From positions 1 through 18,838 of the forward strand of contig CALEZD010000050.1 of assembly GCA_937928385.1 (NCBI GenBank): a stretch of 18,838 nucleotides of DNA, given 5' to 3'. A program made the position numbers and the translations under genes. The notes beneath the pieces were generated by a model. That model was not told where the DNA came from and searched no databases. It was given only the letters and a program-made list of their open reading frames with translations. Positions 1 to 6,876 of this stretch are shown here, one piece after another; positions within the stretch are counted from its first letter, which is position 1; the number at the start of each line of letters is the position of its first letter. The stretch is from an uncultured Bacteroidota bacterium (lineage in GTDB: Bacteria > Bacteroidota > Bacteroidia > Chitinophagales > Chitinophagaceae).

Positions 1-137
1 ATAGCGAAATGATAACAGCTAATACCGGTGAACTGAACAAAGAAATACAATTGAGCAATGTAGCCAATGGCATATACCTGCTGAGGCTCAACATCAATGG
101 AGACGTTACTGCCATAAGGTTCAGGGTAGAGCGATAA
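1..137 (+). CDS. C-terminal end of a T9SS-secreted protein (partial, 5' end outside window)
   Basis: Only the last 44 codons are present, in the frame starting at base 3 and ending in TAA at 135-137. The tail reads as a type IX secretion 'type A' sorting domain: a polar stretch, then L.NV.NGIYLLRL (NGIY is the hallmark), a short turn (INGD) and a closing strand ending FRVER. In Bacteroidota this domain directs export through the outer membrane by the Por/T9SS machinery and is then removed. The function of the main part cannot be told because it lies outside the window. A terminator follows 15 nt after the stop. Confidence 0.8.
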   Translation, partial: SEMITANTGELNKEIQLSNVANGIYLLRLNINGDVTAIRFRVER

Positions 138-151
138 AATAATACCGACAT

Positions 152-187
152 AAAAAACGCCCCGTAAGAACTTATGGGGCGTTTTTA
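152..187. terminator. Two-way rho-independent terminator
   Basis: A run of A, then CGCCCC and a complementary GGGGCG with GTAAG/CTTAT extending the stem (one G:U pair) around a two-base AA loop, then a run of T. A-run and T-run flank both sides, so it can end the T9SS gene (plus strand) and feoA (minus strand), which converge here. Confidence 0.85.
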
Positions 188-230
188 TATAATTGATTTT
201 AAAAAGGCAGTATCTACAACCTGGTGTGCG

Positions 231-479
231 TTATTTCACCAGCACCACCCATATATTGCCGGCATCATTTTTCCGGATGCTCAGGTAATAACCTGCTATC
301 TGTATAGCTATCGGGTCGCCCATAGGGGCCACCATTTCTACCTGTACCGGCTGGCCGGGCACGCAGCCCATTTCCATTAGCGTGAGGCGAAAATCGGTTT
401 CCTCGTGGTGTTTTATCAGCGCTTTTTGCCCTTTTTTTAACTCAGACAAGCGAATTACCTGTTCCTGTACAACATCCAT
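231..479 (-). CDS. feoA: FeoA-domain protein (ferrous iron transport accessory)
   Basis: An 82-residue protein with the FeoA SH3-like fold: LSELKKGQKALI near the N-terminus, then LMEMGCVPG (residues 35-42) and a closing strand YYLSIRK. In the family it assists the FeoB ferrous-iron permease in the inner membrane. The reading frame stays open upstream to 638, but the ATG at 479 gives the normal family length. It also lies about 20 nt downstream of a TACCTTTG promoter element, so I chose that start. No feoB lies beside it: the next feature downstream is a terminator and the upstream neighbour is the divergent ybeY. The fold call is secure; a role in iron uptake is inferred from the family. Confidence 0.85.
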   Translation of the reverse strand: MDVVQEQVIRLSELKKGQKALIKHHEETDFRLTLMEMGCVPGQPVQVEMVAPMGDPIAIQIAGYYLSIRKNDAGNIWVVLVK

Positions 480-500
480 ATATTTTACACTTACACGATG

Positions 501-509
501 GCAAAGGTA
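501..509 (-). promoter_or_regulatory. Bacteroidota -7 element for feoA
   Basis: On the minus strand this reads TACCTTTGC, an exact match to the TAnnTTTG consensus of the Bacteroidota primary sigma factor. It lies about 22 nt upstream of the feoA ATG at 479. No clear TTG -33 box is seen at the usual distance. Confidence 0.6.
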
Positions 510-550
510 CGGGTAAAAAACTTTACCGACATTTGCTGAAAATCTGGATA

Positions 551-979
551 ATGCCGGCAAGGTTTTACGAGCAGGAAGTACGCTCAGGATTGAAGGATAA
601 AAAAAAGCTGTCTGCATATTTAGACGGGCTGGTAACACGCTACAGGAAAGGTAAAGGTAAACCAGCCCTTACCTATATTTTTTGTACAGATGAGTACCTG
701 CTGGACATCAACCGGAAGTTCCTGGACCATGATACTTATACAGATATTATTACTTTCGACCTGACAGGCGAAGGAGAGTTGCTGACCGGGGAAATTTACA
801 TCAGTACAGAACGTATTACTGAAAATGCCCTGAAATTCGGCAATTCATACTTTGAAGAATTACATAGAGTGATATTTCACGGAGCGTTGCATCTTTGCGG
901 TTTCAAAGACAAATCAGCAACAGATAAAAAGAAGATGAGAGAAATGGAAGACAAATGCCTGGGCGAATATTTTAAATAA
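551..979 (+). CDS. ybeY: Endoribonuclease / rRNA maturation factor YbeY
   Basis: A 142-residue UPF0054 protein. YbeY is a metal-dependent single-strand RNase involved in 16S rRNA 3'-end maturation and ribosome quality control. Visible motifs are FLDHDTYTDIITFD (57-70), GEIYIS (80-85) and the metal-site segment HGALHLCGFKD (110-120). His110 and His114 align with the first two metal ligands. The position of the third His of the proteobacterial HxxxHxxxxxH motif is Asp120 here. The frame is open from a TTG at 533, but the ATG at 551 matches the family N-terminus better. It ends 4 nt before the pseudouridine synthase start, so the two are probably one operon. Its upstream region is shared with the divergent feoA. 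Confidence 0.92.
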   Translation: MPARFYEQEVRSGLKDKKKLSAYLDGLVTRYRKGKGKPALTYIFCTDEYLLDINRKFLDHDTYTDIITFDLTGEGELLTGEIYISTERITENALKFGNSYFEELHRVIFHGALHLCGFKDKSATDKKKMREMEDKCLGEYFK

Positions 980-983
980 ATAC

Positions 984-1706
984 ATGAAGATAGAAAAGCT
1001 ATACGAAGACGATAACCTGGTAATAGTGAACAAACCTGCGGGAATGCTGGTAATACCCGACAGGTTTGACACTTCAATACCTTCGCTCAACCAACTGCTG
1101 GAACAACAATATGGACACCACATGTACGTAGTACACCGTCTGGACAGGGGTACCAGTGGTGTCATCTGCTTTGCTAAAAACGAAGAGGCGCATAAATACA
1201 TGTCCGCCCTGTTCCAGGAGCACAAGGTGGAAAAATATTACCTGGGGCTGGTAGGTGGCCGTGTAATACCCGAAACAGGGACTATAGAAACCGCCATAAT
1301 GGAGCACCCTACTAAAAAAGGGAGGATGGTGACTAGCAAAAAGGGCAAGGCATCGCGCACCGACTACGCAGTAATCGAACAATGGCCACTGTATTCATTA
1401 GTACAGTTCAGGATATATACAGGCCGCACCCACCAGATACGTGTGCATATACAATCGATAGGGCACCCCATAGTATGCGATGAATTTTATGGTGATGGTA
1501 AGCCTTTCCTTTTATCTGCTATAAAAAAGAAATATAACGCCCCGCAGTCTGAAGAAGAGCGCCCTTTGCTCAACAGGCTGGCGCTGCACGCATCCAAACT
1601 GGTATTCACGGGTATGGATGGCACCAAAATAACGGCTGAAGCCCCGCTGCCAAAAGACATTTCGGCATGTGTGAGCCAACTGAACAAATGGGCAAAACCG
1701 GTTTAA
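984..1706 (+). CDS. RluA-family pseudouridine synthase
   Basis: A 240-residue enzyme that isomerises uridine to pseudouridine in rRNA or tRNA. The family signature HRLDRGTSGV is at 51-60, with Asp54 as the catalytic residue. The start has NKPAGMLVIPD, a typical first catalytic-domain strand, and GRTHQIRVH at 147-155 is the conserved substrate-binding segment. There is no N-terminal S4 RNA-binding domain, so it is the short single-domain type, like TruC or RluA. The exact target uridine cannot be assigned from sequence. The ATG lies 4 nt after the ybeY stop, and coupling of two ribosome-maturation genes is plausible. Confidence 0.9.
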   Translation: MKIEKLYEDDNLVIVNKPAGMLVIPDRFDTSIPSLNQLLEQQYGHHMYVVHRLDRGTSGVICFAKNEEAHKYMSALFQEHKVEKYYLGLVGGRVIPETGTIETAIMEHPTKKGRMVTSKKGKASRTDYAVIEQWPLYSLVQFRIYTGRTHQIRVHIQSIGHPIVCDEFYGDGKPFLLSAIKKKYNAPQSEEERPLLNRLALHASKLVFTGMDGTKITAEAPLPKDISACVSQLNKWAKPV

Positions 1707-1718
1707 CGTACTAATAAT

Positions 1719-1726
1719 TACTTTTG
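1719..1726 (+). promoter_or_regulatory. Bacteroidota -7 element for the gldC operon
   Basis: TACTTTTG, matching TAnnTTTG, followed by C. It is 16 nt upstream of the gldC ATG, giving a short 5' leader. No obvious TTG -33 box is seen. Confidence 0.6.
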
Positions 1727-1742
1727 CAGTTCAATCAATACA

Positions 1743-2093
1743 ATGACAAGGAAATCTAATATCAATATCCAGATAGAACTGGATGAAGACAAAATGCCGG
1801 AACGCATAGAATGGAACGCACCCGATGGTGGTGTAGACGGACTACAGGAATCTAAAGCTATACTGCTGGGCCTTTGGGACGGGCAGGAAAAATCGGCCCT
1901 GCGCATAGACCTGTGGACCAAAAAAATGATGGTAGACGAAATGAATGACTTTTTCTACCAGACGCTTTATGGTATGGCTGATACATACCTGCGTGCCACC
2001 AACAATACAGAAATATCTGAAGAGCTGAGAACCTTTGCCAAAGACTTCCTGAAAAAAGCATCGGACGCGCTGGAAAAACAGGAAAACGGCTGA
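1743..2093 (+). CDS. gldC: Gliding motility protein GldC
   Basis: A 116-residue soluble protein without a signal peptide. The sequence is recognisable as GldC: MTRKSNI at the start, LDEDKMPERIEWNAPDGG (14-31), ESKAILLGLWD, LRIDLWTKKMMVDEMNDFF and YGMADTYLRAT. GldC was found in Flavobacterium johnsoniae, where loss impairs gliding; it is widespread in Bacteroidota and its biochemical role is not known. It carries its own promoter element and seems to lead a plus-strand run with the YqeY-domain, CvpA and amidotransferase genes. The presence of gldC plus a T9SS sorting domain fits an organism with the gliding/T9SS machinery, though gldC also occurs in non-gliders. Confidence 0.9.
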   Translation: MTRKSNINIQIELDEDKMPERIEWNAPDGGVDGLQESKAILLGLWDGQEKSALRIDLWTKKMMVDEMNDFFYQTLYGMADTYLRATNNTEISEELRTFAKDFLKKASDALEKQENG

Positions 2094-2147
2094 TTTCGTT
2101 AATAACCGAAGCATACCATAAAGTATGTCACAAAAAACTTAATAATT

Positions 2148-2594
2148 ATGACGCTGGAAACACGAATAATGGAGGAGATAAAAACGGCTATGAAGGCTAA
2201 AAACGAAGCCGAGCTGCGTACACTCCGTGCTATTAAGTCTGCCATACTGCTGGAAAAAACCAGCGGTAGCGGTACTGAAATAACCGAGGCCGACGAAATG
2301 AAAATGTTACAAAAAATGGCTAAGCAGCGCCGCGACTCATTAGATATATTTCAACAGCAGAACAGGGAAGACCTGGCAGCTAAGGAGCGGGAAGAACTGG
2401 CTATTATAGAACGATTCCTACCCAAACCTCTGACACAGGAAGAACTGGAAGCCGCCCTGAAAGACATTATCACACAGGTTGGCGCATCTTCACCTGCGGA
2501 AATGGGCAAGGTAATGGGTGTAGCATCTAAGCAACTGGCCGGCAAGGCAGATGGCAAAGCTATTTCCGAAACCGTTAAGCGCCTGTTGGCTTAA
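2148..2594 (+). CDS. GatB/YqeY domain-containing protein
   Basis: A 148-residue, highly helical and charged protein. It matches stand-alone YqeY: LETRIMEEIKTAMKAKN at the start, LRTLRAIKSAIL, then AIIERFLPKPLTQEEL (about 85-100) and the C-terminal MGKVMGVASKQLAGKADGKAISE. The domain is homologous to the tRNA-binding tail of the GatB subunit of Asp/Glu-tRNA amidotransferase. The function of the free-standing form is unknown. It lies 54 nt after gldC and 11 nt before the CvpA gene, which suggests cotranscription. The short CATAC/GTATG inverted repeat at 2112-2127 is too weak to call a terminator. Confidence 0.9.
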   Translation: MTLETRIMEEIKTAMKAKNEAELRTLRAIKSAILLEKTSGSGTEITEADEMKMLQKMAKQRRDSLDIFQQQNREDLAAKEREELAIIERFLPKPLTQEELEAALKDIITQVGASSPAEMGKVMGVASKQLAGKADGKAISETVKRLLA

Positions 2595-2605
2595 TATAGG
2601 GGCTA

Positions 2606-3160
2606 ATGATTATTGACATAATCACCATAGCGCTCGTTATTGCATTTTTTATTCGCGGCTACATGCAGGGTGTCATTGTAGCCGTTTTTTCTGTGGTGGC
2701 GTTTATAGTTGGTATCATCGCCGCACTCAAGCTGTCTGAACTACTGGCTTCCTTTCTTTTCGAGAAAGGTATCGTCACATCAGGCTGGGCTCAGTTGCTC
2801 AGTTATATCATTCTGTTTGTAGGTGTGGTGATACTGGTACGCCTGCTGGCCAAGGCTGTAGAAACAGCATTGGAAGCTGTATGGATGGGCTGGCTCAACA
2901 AACTGTTAGGCGGCATCTTTTATGCCTTCATCAACCTGGTTATCATCAGCACTTTTCTATGGCTGGGCGATGCTGCCAAACTATTACCCAAAGACCATGT
3001 AGCGGCTTCAGTTACTTATCCGTACACAGTAGCACTGGCACCTTGGGTAGCCCAACAGGTGGGCTTGTTATGGCCTATGAGCAAAGAAGTATTCGCCGAC
3101 CTGGAAATGTTCTTTAACAATATCAATGCCTACCTGCAGCATGTGGATACTACTCGATAA
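2606..3160 (+). CDS. CvpA family membrane protein
   Basis: A 184-residue integral inner-membrane protein. Hydrophobic segments lie at about 3-19, 22-43, 62-85 and 100-122. The N-terminal pattern DIITIALVIAFFIRGYMQG followed by a VVAFIVGIIAALKLS stretch is that of the CvpA (colicin V production) family. In E. coli, CvpA is needed for colicin V production and envelope stress tolerance; the molecular role is unsettled. It follows the YqeY gene by 11 nt. Its last 20 nt overlap the start of the amidotransferase gene, a sign of translational coupling, although no functional link is known. Confidence 0.88.
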   Translation: MIIDIITIALVIAFFIRGYMQGVIVAVFSVVAFIVGIIAALKLSELLASFLFEKGIVTSGWAQLLSYIILFVGVVILVRLLAKAVETALEAVWMGWLNKLLGGIFYAFINLVIISTFLWLGDAAKLLPKDHVAASVTYPYTVALAPWVAQQVGLLWPMSKEVFADLEMFFNNINAYLQHVDTTR

Positions 3161-3716
3161 TTACGATTCGTTCACCTACATCTTGCACCATTACTTGCTG
3201 CAAACCTGCCCTACAGGCACTGAATGTAAAGTGTACCGCAACGATGAACTGACTGTCGGGGAATTGGCTGCCCTTAAGCCTGAACGCCTTATTATCTCAC
3301 CCGGCCCTGAAACCCCTTTGCAGGCCGGTATTACCATGGATGCTATCAACCATTTTCACGATAAAATACCCATACTGGGCGTATGCCTGGGCCACCAGGC
3401 GCTCGGCATGCATTTCGGTGCGCAGTTGGTACAGACACCCTACCCTATGCATGGCAAAACCAGCGATATCATCCACAACCATCACCCTCTTTTTCGTGAT
3501 ATTTCATCGCCCTGCACGGTCATGCGTTATCATTCGCTGGCTATACAGGGATTAGAAAATACAGGCCTGAAAGTATTGGCAAGTTCTGACGATGATAATG
3601 TGGTGATGGCAGTAGCACACGAACAGTATCCTTGTGCAGGCATTCAGTTTCATCCTGAAAGCATAGGTACTGATGCAGGGCTGCAGATGCTGAAGAACTG
3701 GGTGGAGATGTATTAG
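3141..3716 (+). CDS. Class I glutamine amidotransferase, anthranilate / aminodeoxychorismate synthase component II type
   Basis: A 191-residue protein that releases ammonia from glutamine for a chorismate-using partner (PabB or TrpE). Visible are the N-terminal ILLDNYDSFTY (3-13), IISPGPETP (51-59), the nucleophile loop GVCLGHQALG (80-89, Cys82), YHSL at 130-133, and HPE (171-173) giving the catalytic His and Glu. The ATG at 3141 puts the family N-terminus directly at the start; the ATG at 3126 would add five unrelated residues. No trpE, pabB or other trp gene is adjacent, so folate (PabA) and tryptophan (TrpG) roles cannot be separated. A lone gene outside a trp cluster leans towards pabA or a dual role. 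Its stop codon overlaps the stop of the convergent membrane gene. Confidence 0.88.
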   Translation: MWILLDNYDSFTYILHHYLLQTCPTGTECKVYRNDELTVGELAALKPERLIISPGPETPLQAGITMDAINHFHDKIPILGVCLGHQALGMHFGAQLVQTPYPMHGKTSDIIHNHHPLFRDISSPCTVMRYHSLAIQGLENTGLKVLASSDDDNVVMAVAHEQYPCAGIQFHPESIGTDAGLQMLKNWVEMY

Positions 3717-5581
3717 TGTGTATTGCAGATTTCCATCAATGCATCCGTGGCCTCAGGCAACCCAAGGTTTCGTGCCTGGTTCAGGTCATCGCAGGGCATT
3801 TCACCTGAACGGTATTTTATCATACCACGCCAGTACCATGCTTCAGAGTAGCCGGGCCTGATTTGTATGGCGCTGCTCATATCCCTTATTGCTTCCCTGT
3901 TTTTATTTTGCTGAGCGAGTATCAGCCCCCTGCGCAGGTAAAACAACGGCTCTGTACTCTCCAGTTCAATGGCCCTGGTGTATTCAACTATTGCACTTTC
4001 CGGGTCGCCCTGCTGCTCTATGCAGTCGGCTTTGATATAATGAGCGCGCGCATTAGATGGGTCCTGTTGCAATACTTTATTTACATCCTGCAGGGCAGCA
4101 TTACAGTTGCCGGATTGTTGATACAGCAACGCACGGGAAAAGAGCGCCTTTGCATAATCCTTCAGGCTGACAGCTTTGTTCAATGCGGCCAAAGCTTCCT
4201 GTTTGTTGCCGTTGCGCAGTTGCAATACCCCTTTGTTGTACCATGCTTTGTAGTTGCCGTCATCCAGCCTGATGGCTTCATTAATATGCTGCATGGCGGC
4301 TGTGTTGTCCCCTTCTTTCATATAGACCCCTCCCAGGCTGCTTTGCGCTACAGACGATTCGGGAAATTTATCCGTTACTGATTTCCAGAAGTTGAGTTCG
4401 GACAGCCATATATCGTTGCGGGCAAAAGTTGCAGCACCATATACGGTACAAATAACAGAAAGTGCAACAATACCGGTAACCGTCTTCCTGTATTGATTTT
4501 GCGAAAAATAATGATAGATATGGTACACAATAGGATACCAGATACCAATACATGCCAGGTACAGGTAGCGGTCGGCCATCAATACCTCGCCAAACTGCAC
4601 AAACTGCAGTACGATAGCAATGTTGACTGTGTAAAACAATATACCTCCTGCTACAGCATACCATTGCCTGCGGTAAGCAATAACCCCCAGCAGCAGGATG
4701 CCTGCAGCGATTATCGTGTATATAATGTGTATAGCACCTATGGCAGTTGGGTACGGGTATAATACAGATAATTTAAACGGTATCAGCAAGTTGATGATAT
4801 ACTGCACATAAGCGTACCCCGCAAATACAATAGTATGCAGGAAGCTAAATTCAGGGTGTGTATCCAGGAATGCCACCTCAGCCTGCGCCTGGAGGTTGAT
4901 GATACCTACAGGTATAGCCAGCAGTACCAGGGGCAGTTTCTCCAGCCACACTTTTTTATCCTTCAGTGGGCGGTGCATCCATATATCCACAGCCAGCAGG
5001 GCAAAAGGTAGGGTAACCGCTGTGAGCTTGCAGAGGTAAGCGGCAAGGGCGCATACATATATCCATACTAACTTCCTGTTTTTATGGTCCAGCACATAGC
5101 CTATGTATATGTACATCGCCATCAGGAAGAAGAAGCCGTTCATTACCTTATTTCTCGCCGCTATCCACGATACGCTTTCGGTTTGAACAGGATGCAGCGC
5201 AAATAATAGTGCAACAAACAAAGCCACATACACGCAATGCTGCATACGTCGCATACAAGCATACAGCAGTATTACATCCAGTATATGCCATATAATGTTG
5301 GTGAAGTGGTAGATAAAAGGTTCTTTACCACCCAAAGCATAGTCCAGCGCATAGCTCATCATAGGCAGCGGCTGGTAGTTGCCTATATAAAATTCCGTCC
5401 ACCAATTATTGAAATGTTCAGCCGTGAATCCTGTAATATCAGGAGTATTGAAAATGTAGTCTATATCGTCCCAGGACATGAAACCCGCCCCGAATACCTT
5501 GCTGTATGCCAGCAATACGGCTGCAATCAAGAGGACTATATGCACCCACGTAGTGCGATGTTCTTTACTTAAAAGGCTCAT
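3713..5581 (-). CDS. TMTC-like GT-C membrane glycosyltransferase with six C-terminal TPRs
   Basis: A 622-residue protein with about ten membrane segments (roughly 11-30 to 380), followed by six TPR units at about 409-443, 444-475, 476-510, 511-543, 544-578 and 579-607. The membrane half has the hallmarks of the TMTC protein O-mannosyltransferase group: an acidic motif after the first membrane segment (SWDDID, 36-41), NYQPLPMMSY (68-77), FHLxN-like YHFTN (91-95), LFALHPVQTESVSWIAARN (126-144) and MADRYLYL (335-342). In that GT-C fold the acidic loop is catalytic and dolichol- or polyprenyl-linked sugar is the donor; TPRs face the extracytoplasmic side and bind acceptor protein. A role in protein O-glycosylation is inferred. 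It follows birA by 40 nt on the same strand and is probably cotranscribed. Confidence 0.75.
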   Translation of the reverse strand: MSLLSKEHRTTWVHIVLLIAAVLLAYSKVFGAGFMSWDDIDYIFNTPDITGFTAEHFNNWWTEFYIGNYQPLPMMSYALDYALGGKEPFIYHFTNIIWHILDVILLYACMRRMQHCVYVALFVALLFALHPVQTESVSWIAARNKVMNGFFFLMAMYIYIGYVLDHKNRKLVWIYVCALAAYLCKLTAVTLPFALLAVDIWMHRPLKDKKVWLEKLPLVLLAIPVGIINLQAQAEVAFLDTHPEFSFLHTIVFAGYAYVQYIINLLIPFKLSVLYPYPTAIGAIHIIYTIIAAGILLLGVIAYRRQWYAVAGGILFYTVNIAIVLQFVQFGEVLMADRYLYLACIGIWYPIVYHIYHYFSQNQYRKTVTGIVALSVICTVYGAATFARNDIWLSELNFWKSVTDKFPESSVAQSSLGGVYMKEGDNTAAMQHINEAIRLDDGNYKAWYNKGVLQLRNGNKQEALAALNKAVSLKDYAKALFSRALLYQQSGNCNAALQDVNKVLQQDPSNARAHYIKADCIEQQGDPESAIVEYTRAIELESTEPLFYLRRGLILAQQNKNREAIRDMSSAIQIRPGYSEAWYWRGMIKYRSGEMPCDDLNQARNLGLPEATDALMEICNTH

Positions 5582-5621
5582 TCCGGCCCTAAACTATGAA
5601 AAATAATGAAGCCGCAGCACG

Positions 5622-6419
5622 TTATGCGCATATCCACTCTATAGCGCCGAAGCTGTAGTTGATAGTGCTGCCATTGTCCAGCTTCAGTTGCAACAGGCCA
5701 TTATACGTTACACCTGTAATGGTAGCCGAAAACTCGTCATTACCAATTTTAAACCGCTGTTGGGTATCCTTTTTGAACAATATTTCATTATAAAGGCGTA
5801 ACATACGGTTAGGCTCAGGCATAATATCCAGGTAGGTAAAAATACGTTCCCTAATACCTGTTACCATGTCAAATATGATATATTGCTTATCTGACTCTAT
5901 TCGTAGCGAAGTAGAAAAGGGTATATCTACCGGCATTTCGCGTTGCAGCACGTTTATACCCAGCCCTACTACTGCATAAGCCCATTGGCTGCCACGCAAT
6001 ACATTTTCAATGAGCATACCGCCTGCCTTTTTGTCATTGATTATAATATCGTTTGGCCACTTAATGCGTACGTCCCAGTTTTCATTCAAATCCTGCATGT
6101 AATCGGCTATTGCCAGCGAAACCGTGACAATAAAGGCGAACTGGTGGTCTAAATCGTACTGGGGCTTCAATACTATGCTCATCAGCAGGCTTTCGTTGGG
6201 TGTATCTACCCATTTTTTACCCCTTTGTCCCTTACCGGCAGTTTGCATGTCGGCCACTATTGTCAGGCCGGGTTGTGCCGTATCGGCATCTATCAGGCGC
6301 ATGGCATAGTTATTGGTACTATCAATAGTATCCAGCTCAATAACAGGAGCGTTTAATAGTGCTTGTAACTTTACTGCCAAAGTTTGTTTAATTTTGACTG
6401 TAAAGATATTGCCAAACAT
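5622..6419 (-). CDS. birA: Biotin--[acetyl-CoA-carboxylase] ligase (no DNA-binding domain)
   Basis: A 265-residue ligase that makes biotinyl-AMP and attaches biotin to the carrier domain of acyl-CoA carboxylases. Visible are DSTNNYA (33-39), the ATP/biotin loop GKGQRGKKW (62-70), IKWPNDI (119-125) with the following catalytic-lysine segment DKKAGGMLIE (129-138), and VVGLGINV (150-157). The C-terminal 45 residues form the usual small SH3-like domain. There is no N-terminal helix-turn-helix, so it is the monofunctional type and should not act as a biotin-operon repressor. The ATG lies 17 nt from the divergent rsfS start, so their promoter regions overlap. Confidence 0.93.
   Translation of the reverse strand: MFGNIFTVKIKQTLAVKLQALLNAPVIELDTIDSTNNYAMRLIDADTAQPGLTIVADMQTAGKGQRGKKWVDTPNESLLMSIVLKPQYDLDHQFAFIVTVSLAIADYMQDLNENWDVRIKWPNDIIINDKKAGGMLIENVLRGSQWAYAVVGLGINVLQREMPVDIPFSTSLRIESDKQYIIFDMVTGIRERIFTYLDIMPEPNRMLRLYNEILFKKDTQQRFKIGNDEFSATITGVTYNGLLQLKLDNGSTINYSFGAIEWICA
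6363..6396 (+). promoter_or_regulatory. Candidate promoter for rsfS-ftsH
   Basis: TAATTTTG at 6389-6396 matches TAnnTTTG, and a TTG at 6363-6365 lies 23 nt upstream, at the long end of the accepted Bacteroidota spacing. Transcription would start near 6402, about 35 nt before the rsfS start. The element lies inside the first codons of the divergent birA. Confidence 0.5.
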
Positions 6420-6436
6420 AATAGATTAACCTTAAT

Positions 6437-6835
6437 TTGGAGAAAATAATTACCGTACTTCAGGGAAGAAAGAAATCTGCAGAAGGTCTTACCAGGAATA
6501 GCAAGCTGTTTAAGTCTATACTGAAAGCCGTAAAAGAGAAAAAAGCCGAAAATATAGTTTCGCTCGATCTTAAAAAGATTGATGAGGCTGTAGCTGACTT
6601 TTTTATTCTGTGCGAAGCCCAGTCTCATGTACAACTGAAAGCCATAGCCGACAATGTGGAGAAAATAGTGAAAGAAGAATGCGGCGAAGCACCGTATCAC
6701 GTAGAGAGAGGTGATATGTGGACGCTGGTGGATTATGTAAATGTAGTAGTACATATTTTCCAGCATGAACATCGCAAATTTTATAACCTGGAAAGCCTTT
6801 GGGGCGATGCAGGCAGGGTAGAACATAATGATTAG
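6437..6835 (+). CDS. rsfS: Ribosome silencing factor RsfS (Iojap family)
   Basis: A 132-residue protein that binds L14 (uL14) on the large ribosomal subunit and blocks subunit joining in starved cells. Family motifs are KAENIVSLDLKKI, AVADFFILCEAQSHVQLKAIAD, PYHVERGDMWTLVDYVNVVVHIF and the closing FYNLESLWGDA. The frame has a TAG at 6422-6424 and the first Met codon inside the protein comes only near residue 94, well inside the domain. The start must therefore be a non-ATG codon; TTG at 6437 is the best candidate. It sits 41 nt before ftsH, an order common in Bacteroidota, and no promoter matching the consensus is seen in the gap. Confidence 0.9.
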   Translation: MEKIITVLQGRKKSAEGLTRNSKLFKSILKAVKEKKAENIVSLDLKKIDEAVADFFILCEAQSHVQLKAIADNVEKIVKEECGEAPYHVERGDMWTLVDYVNVVVHIFQHEHRKFYNLESLWGDAGRVEHND

Positions 6836-6876
6836 ATGGCTGTTATATCAGAATATAACGTACTTTAGAAAAGCAA

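Noticed and set aside
2112..2127. Inverted repeat CATAC/GTATG between gldC and the YqeY gene
   Set aside because: The stem is only five pairs and no T-run follows; too weak to be a terminator or riboswitch.
3863..4381. 172-codon plus-strand frame within the TPR region
   Set aside because: It is a shadow of the repetitive TPR coding sequence on the other strand.
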